Origin: Spirochaetota bacterium
GTDB taxonomy: Bacteria > Spirochaetota > Spirochaetia > DTKZ01
DNA: 12,041 nt
Assembly (NCBI GenBank): GCA_029562045.1
Contig: JAKQWJ010000341.1
Span: 1-12,041 of the forward strand
Reading direction: 5' to 3'
In this document: one piece after another, positions 6,491 to 12,041 of the stretch
How positions within the stretch are numbered: position 1 is the first letter of the stretch
Layout: every line of letters starts with the position of its first letter
Program-made: the position numbers and the translations under genes
Notes under the pieces: model-generated
The model's input: the letters and a program-made list of their open reading frames with translations, nothing else
What the model was told of the DNA's origin: nothing
Databases searched by the model: none

Positions 6491-6814
6491 GTGGCCGGGA
6501 AGGAAGATACGAGGTTCCGGGATGGGACCGACCTGGACGAAAAGCGGCGGGTCGAACTGAAAGAGCCGGACATGTTCCGGGTGGTGATGCACAACGACCA
6601 CTATACGACCCAGGAGTTCGTCGTCAGCGTCATCATGGTGGTGTTCCATAAGACCGCCTCGGAGGCCACGAAGATCATGCTGGATGTCCACCGCCAGGGG
6701 AAGGGAAGTGTCGGGGTCTACACCTACGACATCGCCGCCACCAAGGCCGGTCAGGTGCGGGAAATCGCCGCCTCCCAGGACTTCCCCCTCAAATGCACGG
6801 TGGAGAAGGCGTAG
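6491..6814 (+). CDS. clpS: ClpS, N-degron adaptor for ClpA
   Basis: This 107-aa protein starts at GTG 6491, preceded by AGGGGG (6479-6484) at 6-nt spacing. An in-frame ATG at residue 28 would remove the N-terminal extension needed to engage ClpA, so GTG is preferred. ClpS binds proteins with N-terminal Leu, Phe, Tyr or Trp and hands them to ClpA. Core motifs are MHNDHYT (33-39), the FVV helix (43-45), VHRQGKGSVGVYT (66-78) and the closing CTVEKA. The alpha-amine ligands Asn35 and His67 are conserved. Compared with E. coli NDDYTPM, the second pocket Asp is His37 and the gatekeeper Met is Gln41, which may shift N-degron preference. clpA follows after 6 bp. Confidence 0.93.
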   Translation: MAGKEDTRFRDGTDLDEKRRVELKEPDMFRVVMHNDHYTTQEFVVSVIMVVFHKTASEATKIMLDVHRQGKGSVGVYTYDIAATKAGQVREIAASQDFPLKCTVEKA

Positions 6815-6820
6815 AAAAAG

Positions 6821-9145
6821 ATGATGATCAATCAGGAACTGCAGGACGTTCTGAACGCGGCATATAACGAAGCGAAGCAGCGCAAGCACGAATATCTGAC
6901 CTCCGAGCATATCCTCTTCGCGTCGCTGCACTTCAACGGAGCCAGAAGCATTCTGGAGGAGTGCGGCATCGAGCCCGACGCTCTGCGGGAGGAGATGGGG
7001 CTTTATCTGCAGGACAAGATGCCCAAGGTGAATCGCCGGGAGCCGATCCGGTCGGTGGCCTTCCAGAATGTCATCGAGCGGGCGGTCCTGCATACCCAGT
7101 TCGCCAGCAAGCCGGAAGTGGATATGGGGGACGTGCTGGTGTCCATATTTGACGAGGACAAGTCCTACGGCTCCTTTTTATTGAAAAAACACGGGCTCAC
7201 CCGGCTCCATCTGCTGGAAATCGTGTCCCACGGCTCCTACCAGGAGGAAAGGGAGAACGAAAGCGTCGGGGGCGACTCCGGGAATCCCGACGGGGATGAC
7301 GGGGAAGGCCTGGAGGCGGAGGGGGAGGAGAAAACCCCGGAGGAGGCCAGGCTCCGGAAAAAGGACGTTCTCCGGAAGTTCACCACCGAGCTGACGGCCC
7401 TGGCGGCGGAAGGGAAGCTGGAGCCTCTCATCGGCCGGGACGATCTGGTGGAGCGGACCATCCAGGTCCTGGTGCGGCGGCTCAAGAACAACCCCATCCA
7501 TGTGGGGGAGCCCGGGGTGGGGAAGACCGCCATCACCGAGGGGCTGGCCTCCCGGATCGTCCAGGGCCGGGTTCCGGGCATCCTGAAAGGCTACCGGATC
7601 TTCGCTCTGGACATGGGGGCCCTCATCGCCGGGACCCGGTACCGGGGGGATTTCGAAGAGAGGATGAAGGCCGTCATAGCCCGGCTGCTGCAGGAGGAGA
7701 AAATCATCCTTTTTGTGGACGAGATCCACACTCTGGTGGGCGCCGGGGCGGTTTCCGGAGGCTCCATGGACGCCGCCAACCTGCTCAAGCCCGCCCTCCA
7801 GTCGGGAAAGCTCCGCTGCATCGGCTCCACCACCTTCGAAGAGTACCGGAAGTTCTTCGACAAGGACCGGGCCCTGTCCCGGCGATTCCAGAAGATCGAG
7901 GTGCTGGAGCCCTCGGTGGATGAAACGGTGGGGATACTGCAGGGTTTGAAGGACAAGTACGAGTCCTACCATTCGGTGCGGTACAGCGACGGGGCCCTCC
8001 GGGCGGCGGCGGATCTGGCGGCGAAGGTCATCCATGACCGATTCCTCCCCGACAAGGCCATCGATGTGGTGGACGAGGCGGGGGCCTGGGTCAGGATGCA
8101 CCGCTATCGGGAGGGTCAGGAGGCGGAGCCCTACGAGATCACCGAAACGGACATCGAAAAGGTGGTGGCCCGGATCGCCAAGGTCCCGGAGCGCAGCGTC
8201 TCCTTCTCCGAGAGGGACCGGCTCAGAAACCTCCTCCCGGAGCTGAAAAAGCGGATCTTCGGCCAGGACGACAGCATCAGGGCGGTGGTGGATGCGGTGA
8301 AACGGTCCCGGGCGGGCTTCCGGAGCCCCGACAAGCCCATCGCCTCCTTCCTCTTCGTGGGTCCCACCGGGGTGGGAAAAACCGAGCTGGCCCGGAGTCT
8401 GGCGGAGATTCTGGGCGTGGAGCTCCTGCGTTTCGACATGAGCGAATACCAGGAGAAGCACACCGTCTCCCGCCTCATCGGGTCGCCCCCGGGCTACGTG
8501 GGCTACGAGGAGGGGGGGCTCCTTTCGGAGGCCATCCGCCGGTCGCCCCATGCGGTGCTGCTGCTGGACGAAATCGAAAAGGCCCACGGGGATATCTTCA
8601 ACGTTCTGCTCCAGGCCATGGATTACGCCACCATCACCGACAACTCGGGAAAAAAGGCGGATTTCCGCAATGTCATCCTCATCATGACCTCCAACGCCGG
8701 CGCCCGGGACATCGGACGGCCCCTCATCGGTTTCGGCGATCAGGCTGTGGGAAAGGCCGCCATCTCCGACGCGGTGGAGAGGATCTTCAGCCCCGAGTTC
8801 CGGAACCGGCTGGACAAGGTGGTGGTCTTCGGCAATCTGGACCGCCCGGTGGTGCGGGACATCGTCCTGAAGGAGATCGATGCCTTCCGGAGCCGGCTGG
8901 CGGAGAAAAACATCCTTCTGGAGGTGGAGGATCCGGCGGTGGACCATCTCCTGGATCTGGGTTTTTCCCGGGAGTTCGGCGCCCGGAACGTGGCCCGGGT
9001 GGTGGAGGAGAAGGTCAAGGACCCCTTCATCGAACTGGTTCTTTTCGGAGACCTGGCCCGCGGCGGATCCGCCCGGGTCTCGCTGCGGGACGGGGAGATC
9101 CACATCCACCCCACCCCCGCGGAAACGCCCTCCGGGGATGAATAG
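6821..9145 (+). CDS. clpA: ClpA, double-AAA+ unfoldase of the Clp protease
   Basis: This 774-aa protein has the usual ClpA size. ClpA unfolds substrates and threads them into ClpP. It comprises a Clp N-domain (1-140, opening NQELQDVL, close to E. coli), an acidic linker (about 141-178), AAA+ 1 (Walker A GEPGVGKT 229-236, Walker B FVDE with Asp300/Glu301) and AAA+ 2 (Walker A GPTGVGKT 514-521, Walker B LLDE with Asp583/Glu584). The ClpP-docking loop IGFG is at 636-639. No ClpB/ClpC-type middle domain is present. Residue 227 before the first P-loop is His, where Leu is usual. ATG 6824 is an equally plausible start because it gives M-I-N-Q-E-L, like E. coli MLNQEL. GGAGAAGG at 6802-6809 is the ribosome site. 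The gene end overlaps aat by 8 bp. clpP is not in the window. Confidence 0.96.
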   Translation: MMINQELQDVLNAAYNEAKQRKHEYLTSEHILFASLHFNGARSILEECGIEPDALREEMGLYLQDKMPKVNRREPIRSVAFQNVIERAVLHTQFASKPEVDMGDVLVSIFDEDKSYGSFLLKKHGLTRLHLLEIVSHGSYQEERENESVGGDSGNPDGDDGEGLEAEGEEKTPEEARLRKKDVLRKFTTELTALAAEGKLEPLIGRDDLVERTIQVLVRRLKNNPIHVGEPGVGKTAITEGLASRIVQGRVPGILKGYRIFALDMGALIAGTRYRGDFEERMKAVIARLLQEEKIILFVDEIHTLVGAGAVSGGSMDAANLLKPALQSGKLRCIGSTTFEEYRKFFDKDRALSRRFQKIEVLEPSVDETVGILQGLKDKYESYHSVRYSDGALRAAADLAAKVIHDRFLPDKAIDVVDEAGAWVRMHRYREGQEAEPYEITETDIEKVVARIAKVPERSVSFSERDRLRNLLPELKKRIFGQDDSIRAVVDAVKRSRAGFRSPDKPIASFLFVGPTGVGKTELARSLAEILGVELLRFDMSEYQEKHTVSRLIGSPPGYVGYEEGGLLSEAIRRSPHAVLLLDEIEKAHGDIFNVLLQAMDYATITDNSGKKADFRNVILIMTSNAGARDIGRPLIGFGDQAVGKAAISDAVERIFSPEFRNRLDKVVVFGNLDRPVVRDIVLKEIDAFRSRLAEKNILLEVEDPAVDHLLDLGFSREFGARNVARVVEEKVKDPFIELVLFGDLARGGSARVSLRDGEIHIHPTPAETPSGDE

Positions 9146-9884
9146 GCGGAAGCGGGGGGCGGGGCTTCCCGTCCTGTCGGAAAACGATCATTTCAGCTTC
9201 CCCGATCCGGTGACGGCGGATCCGTCGGGGATTGTCGCCGTCGGGGGAAATCTTTCGCCGGGGATGCTTCTGTCCGCCTATCGGCAGGGCATCTTCCCCT
9301 GGTTTTCCCGGGGCGAGCCCATTCTCTGGTGGAGCCCCGACCCCCGTTTCGTCGTGTTCCCCGATGAGGTCCGGGTCTCCGCCTCGATGCGGAAGCTCCT
9401 CCGGAAAGAGCCCTTCTCCTATTCCCTGGACCGCCGGTTCGGGGAGGTCATCGAAGCCTGCGCCGCCGCCCGCCGGCCCGACCAGAGCGGGACCTGGATC
9501 ACCCGGGACATGATCCGGGCCTATGAGGCTCTGCATCGGCTGGGCTACGCCCATTCGGTGGAGGTCTACCGGGACGGGGAACTCTGCGGCGGCCTTTACG
9601 GCATCTCGCTGGGCGGGGTTTTTTTCGGCGAATCCATGTTCTCGGCGGCGCCCAACGCGTCCAAGGCGGCCTTCATCCTTTTCGGGGCCGCCCTGCGGGA
9701 GAGGGGCTTCGGTCTCATCGACAGCCAGGTGGAGACCCGTCACGTGGCCGGCCTGGGGGGGAGGAACATTCCCCGGAGGGAGTTTCTGCGTCTGCTGGGA
9801 AACCTTCTGAGCCGGGAAACCCTGAAGGGGAACTGGGAGGAACTCTTTCCCGGGTTTCCCCGAGCCGGGGGGATCAATACTTGA
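9138..9884 (+). CDS. aat: Leucyl/phenylalanyl-tRNA--protein transferase
   Basis: This 248-aa enzyme transfers Leu or Phe from aminoacyl-tRNA to the N-terminus of proteins beginning with Arg or Lys, making primary N-degrons for ClpS. It carries the family motifs GIFPWF (51-56), ILWWSPDPR (62-70), TWITRDM (119-125), GGLYG (151-155), GESMF (164-168), NASK (173-176) and LIDSQV (193-198). Glu165 and Gln197 correspond to the catalytic-centre residues Glu156 and Gln188 of E. coli Aat. ATG 9138 overlaps the last 8 bp of clpA. No good Shine-Dalgarno is seen, so translation is probably coupled to clpA. The open frame extends far upstream inside clpA but has no Aat similarity there. The 3' end overlaps the convergent kinase gene by 11 bp. 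Confidence 0.95.
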   Translation: MNRRKRGAGLPVLSENDHFSFPDPVTADPSGIVAVGGNLSPGMLLSAYRQGIFPWFSRGEPILWWSPDPRFVVFPDEVRVSASMRKLLRKEPFSYSLDRRFGEVIEACAAARRPDQSGTWITRDMIRAYEALHRLGYAHSVEVYRDGELCGGLYGISLGGVFFGESMFSAAPNASKAAFILFGAALRERGFGLIDSQVETRHVAGLGGRNIPRREFLRLLGNLLSRETLKGNWEELFPGFPRAGGINT

Positions 9885-11535
9885 AACCCGAATCCCCGAC
9901 GAATTCGCGCAGAATCGATGTCTCCGGCACGAACTTCACCGGAATGGGAAGGAAGTTGCCGATGAAGGACTGCAGCCGCACCGCTTCGTAGTAATTGGGG
10001 TTGTCCGGTTTCACGGTGCGGAGCATGGGTTCGGCAATGGTCTTCAGCACACCCAGCTCGTAATCCAGGGCCGAGTTGAAGGCCGCGTCGGCGGTGTCCT
10101 GGAAGGGGAAGATGTTTTTGTCCTCCCCCCGACGCACCGAGGGCCACATGGCCAGCGTCGTCGCGGCGGAATGCCCGCGGAACTGGAAGTCCCGGACTAT
10201 CCGCCGGATGAGCCGGTTGTCGGTGGTGGAAATCCGGTTGTGGTCGTCCAGGTTCAGCTGGGTCAGGGCGCTGACATATATCTTGTATTTTTTGTCCGAC
10301 TCCACCAGCGGAGTCAGCCGGTCGTTCAGCCCGTGGATGCCCTCCATGAGGAGGATACCGTTGGGCGGGAGGTGGAGCTTCCCGCCGTTGGGTTTCCGGG
10401 CCCCGGTCTTGAAATCGAAAACCGGAAGGTCTATTTCCCGATGCTGGAAAAGCTCCAGGAGGTGCCGGTTCAGAAGTTCCACATCGATGGCTTCCAGGGC
10501 CTCGAAATCGTAGTTGCCTTCCGGGTCCCGGGGGGTGAATTCCCGGGGAACGAAATAATCATCAATGGACAACATCCGGGGCACGAAGCCCAGGACGGTG
10601 AGTTCGATGGACAGTCTTTTTGCGAAGGTGGTTTTGCCCGAGGAAGAAGGACCGGCGATGAGGACGATCTTCACCTTCTCCCGCCGTTTCCCGATCAGGT
10701 CGGCGATGTGGGCGATCTTTTTGCTCTGCAGCGCCTCGGCGACCCGGATGAACTCCCGGATTTCCCGGGTGGCGCTAATCCTGTTCAGTCTTCCCACGGA
10801 GGACACGTTCAGGACCTTCCCCCAGTGCTTGTACTCCCGATAAATCGAAAAAAGGAGGGGGCTGTCCCGGAACTCCCCAAATCCCGAACCCCCGGCGGGC
10901 ACGGGGAAGCGCAGAACGAAGCCCGGGGCATAGGGCCTGAGCTGGAAATGTTTCAGGATGCCCGTGCAGGGAGCCAGAGGATTGTGGGCCAGATCCATGT
11001 AATCGCCGCAGCGGTACAGGGGAATTTTGCTCTCGTTCCGGTACTCCAGAAGGTCCACCACCGCGTCCTGGCCGTGGTCGCGGAAGTATTCCACCGCCTC
11101 GTGGTAGGCCACCACGGTTCGGGTGATGGGCAGATTGTTCCCGGCGAGTTCGGCCATTTCGGCGGCCAGTTTTTCGATATCCCCCGCCGGTGTTTCCTCC
11201 ATTCCGCTGAAATGGTAGAAATATCCGTCCCCCAGGGCGTGTCCGATGACGAGCTTCCGTTCCGGGAAAAGTCTGCGGGCGGCTATGGTAAGAAGGAAGC
11301 AGAGGGACCTCTTGTATACCGTCTGCCCCGCCGGGTCTTCCAGGGAAACGGGGATCAGAACGGCGTTGTGCTTCAGCTTGTAGGAGAGGCTGACCAGTTC
11401 ATTGTTGACCAGCGCCGCCACTGTGGAACCGCAACCCCGGGACATCGGAGTTTTCTGCAGGAGGCCCAGCACTTCCGTGCCATAAGGAAGGGCCAGACTT
11501 TCCCCCGACGGGAGAGTGATGATGACGTCGTTCAT
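9874..11535 (-). CDS. Nucleoside (uridine-type) kinase fused to a ThrRS-like TGS/editing module
   Basis: This 553-aa protein has two parts. Residues 1-62 resemble a TGS domain, and about 63-250 resemble the threonyl-tRNA synthetase second additional (editing) domain, with IGHALGDGYFYHF (97-109) and LYRCGDYMDLAHNPL (173-187). Residues about 285-553 form a uridine kinase/phosphoribulokinase fold with Walker A GPSSSGKTT (295-303), SIDDYFVP (323-330) and LMEGIHGLN (396-404). It probably phosphorylates a nucleoside such as uridine, though the substrate is unproven. All four metal ligands of the ThrRS editing site are lost (HxxxH is R76...F80 and CxxxH is A183...L187), so editing is unlikely and a regulatory role is more plausible. 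No Shine-Dalgarno precedes the ATG, and a promoter sits immediately upstream, which suggests a leaderless message. Confidence 0.87.
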   Translation of the reverse strand: MNDVIITLPSGESLALPYGTEVLGLLQKTPMSRGCGSTVAALVNNELVSLSYKLKHNAVLIPVSLEDPAGQTVYKRSLCFLLTIAARRLFPERKLVIGHALGDGYFYHFSGMEETPAGDIEKLAAEMAELAGNNLPITRTVVAYHEAVEYFRDHGQDAVVDLLEYRNESKIPLYRCGDYMDLAHNPLAPCTGILKHFQLRPYAPGFVLRFPVPAGGSGFGEFRDSPLLFSIYREYKHWGKVLNVSSVGRLNRISATREIREFIRVAEALQSKKIAHIADLIGKRREKVKIVLIAGPSSSGKTTFAKRLSIELTVLGFVPRMLSIDDYFVPREFTPRDPEGNYDFEALEAIDVELLNRHLLELFQHREIDLPVFDFKTGARKPNGGKLHLPPNGILLMEGIHGLNDRLTPLVESDKKYKIYVSALTQLNLDDHNRISTTDNRLIRRIVRDFQFRGHSAATTLAMWPSVRRGEDKNIFPFQDTADAAFNSALDYELGVLKTIAEPMLRTVKPDNPNYYEAVRLQSFIGNFLPIPVKFVPETSILREFVGDSGFKY

Positions 11536-11542
11536 TTAATAA

Positions 11543-11571
11543 AAGCTATCGCGAAAGTCCCGGGTTGTCAA
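11543..11571 (-). promoter_or_regulatory. Promoter for the nucleoside kinase gene
   Basis: On the minus strand a perfect TTGACA (11571-11566) is followed by a 17-bp spacer and TAGCTT (11548-11543), which keeps the first T, second A and last T of the -10. Only 7 nt separate the -10 from the ATG, so the predicted start is at or next to the A of the start codon. The -35 contains the TGA stop (11570-11568) of the upstream HD-GYP gene, the same arrangement as at surE. Confidence 0.6.
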
Positions 11572-12041
11572 TCGGAGGCGGTGGCCGGGTGCAGCTGCCG
11601 AATCTCCTGCGGCGTCAGGGGCCGGAGAATGCGGTTTTCCGTCTCGTCGCTTTTTATCAGGACCGGATCCTTGAGCCGGCTCCCCCCCTGAACGAGGATC
11701 TTCACGGTGGGAGTCTTGGGGTTTTCCGGGCTGGTCTCCACCACCATGCCCATGGCGCTGTTGGCCAGGAGCACATGGCTTCCCAGGGGGTATATCGAAA
11801 GACAATAGACCAGAGACTTCAGGACCGTCTCGTCGTACCGCGTGCCCCGTTCCTTCAGCAGGGACCTTATGGCCATGTGCGGGTCCATGGCGGGACGGAA
11901 GGGGCGTTGGGAAGTCAGGGCGGAATAGGAGCTGGCGATGCCGATGATCATGGCGAACTGGGAGATGCTCTCCCCCTTCAGGCCCCGGGGGTAGCCGCTG
12001 CCGTCCAGATGCTCCCGGTGGTTCAACACGGCGGTGCAGAC
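11568..12041 (-). CDS. HD-GYP domain protein, C-terminal part, with missing metal ligands (partial)
   Basis: The frame is open to the right edge and continues beyond the window; about 157 residues are visible. HD-GYP domains hydrolyse cyclic di-GMP or related dinucleotides. The GYP segment is clear (REHLDGSGYPRGLKGE), followed by ALTSQRPFRPAMDP and the usual tail YPLGSHVLLANSAMGMVVE. Compared with the consensus HHExxDGxGYP, the second His is Arg (12015-12017). The Asp pair of ADxYDALT is Ser-33 and Ser-36 (11931-11933 and 11922-11924, counted from the GTG at 12029). Loss of these ligands suggests reduced or no hydrolase activity and perhaps a binding role. The HD dyad and any sensory domain lie off the edge. 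The gene is on the same strand as the kinase, 32 bp away, but the kinase has its own promoter. Confidence 0.85.
   Translation of the reverse strand, partial: VCTAVLNHREHLDGSGYPRGLKGESISQFAMIIGIASSYSALTSQRPFRPAMDPHMAIRSLLKERGTRYDETVLKSLVYCLSIYPLGSHVLLANSAMGMVVETSPENPKTPTVKILVQGGSRLKDPVLIKSDETENRILRPLTPQEIRQLHPATASD

Noticed and set aside
7178..9109. Minus-strand open frame of 643 codons
   Set aside because: It is the antisense of clpA; no motifs, and the sense strand carries intact AAA+ domains.
8880..9137. Upstream extension of the aat frame inside clpA
   Set aside because: No similarity to Aat; ATG 9138 gives the usual family length.
9881..9886. TTGAAA at the aat stop as another promoter built over a stop codon
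   Set aside because: No -10 element is found about 17 bp downstream, and the following gene runs in the opposite direction.
10171..11691. Plus-strand open frame of 506 codons
   Set aside because: It is the antisense of the nucleoside kinase gene; no domain is recognisable.
1..12041. CRISPR arrays, tRNA/rRNA genes, insertion sequences, phage or defence genes
   Set aside because: No spaced repeats, cloverleaf sequences, transposase or integrase motifs, or defence-associated domains were seen on either strand.

Overview
The window is GC-rich (clearly above 60% by eye, with many GGG, CGG and CCC codons) and densely coded on both strands. No rRNA, tRNA, CRISPR array, insertion sequence or phage gene was seen. 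The gene set suggests a chromosomal region of a free-living or host-associated spirochaete, perhaps a GC-rich Treponema or Spirochaeta relative. It includes an N-degron operon, a ThrRS-like/uridine kinase fusion, an HD-GYP protein and a SurE/TPR/NHL-propeller cluster. This taxonomic reading is an inference from memory of the families, not a database result.

Layout, left to right. (1) At the left edge the first 23 codons of a minus-strand secreted protein run off the window. Divergent from it is a galactokinase-family GHMP kinase whose sugar-binding and catalytic motifs are altered. (2) A strong promoter whose -35 hexamer contains the kinase stop codon drives a tight plus-strand cluster: surE, a cytoplasmic TPR protein, an exported TPR/six-bladed NHL propeller/VWA-like protein, and a YkgJ-type cysteine-cluster protein. 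Two of the junctions are ATGA overlaps. (3) A minus-strand DUF362 protein with two [4Fe-4S] ferredoxin motifs meets that cluster tail to tail with a 54-bp overlap. (4) A 129-bp divergent promoter region, carrying a 10-bp direct repeat, separates it from clpS-clpA-aat. These three genes supply the adaptor, the unfoldase and the transferase of the bacterial N-degron pathway in one operon. (5) On the minus strand, aat converges with an 11-bp overlap on a nucleoside-kinase fusion. Upstream of that lies the C-terminal part of an HD-GYP protein that runs off the right edge.

How the genes work together. In the N-degron operon, Aat adds Leu/Phe to proteins with basic N termini, ClpS captures the N-degron and ClpA unfolds the substrate; ClpP is not in this window. 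The SurE/TPR/NHL/YkgJ cluster is probably co-expressed but its joint function is unknown. No classical novel defence system is visible. The more notable signals are several proteins that keep their family fold but have lost or changed key residues (galactokinase, ThrRS-like editing module, HD-GYP, VWA/MIDAS, ClpS pocket). Also notable are very compact gene junctions: promoters sit inside stop codons, 5' leaders look extremely short, and convergent genes overlap without terminators.
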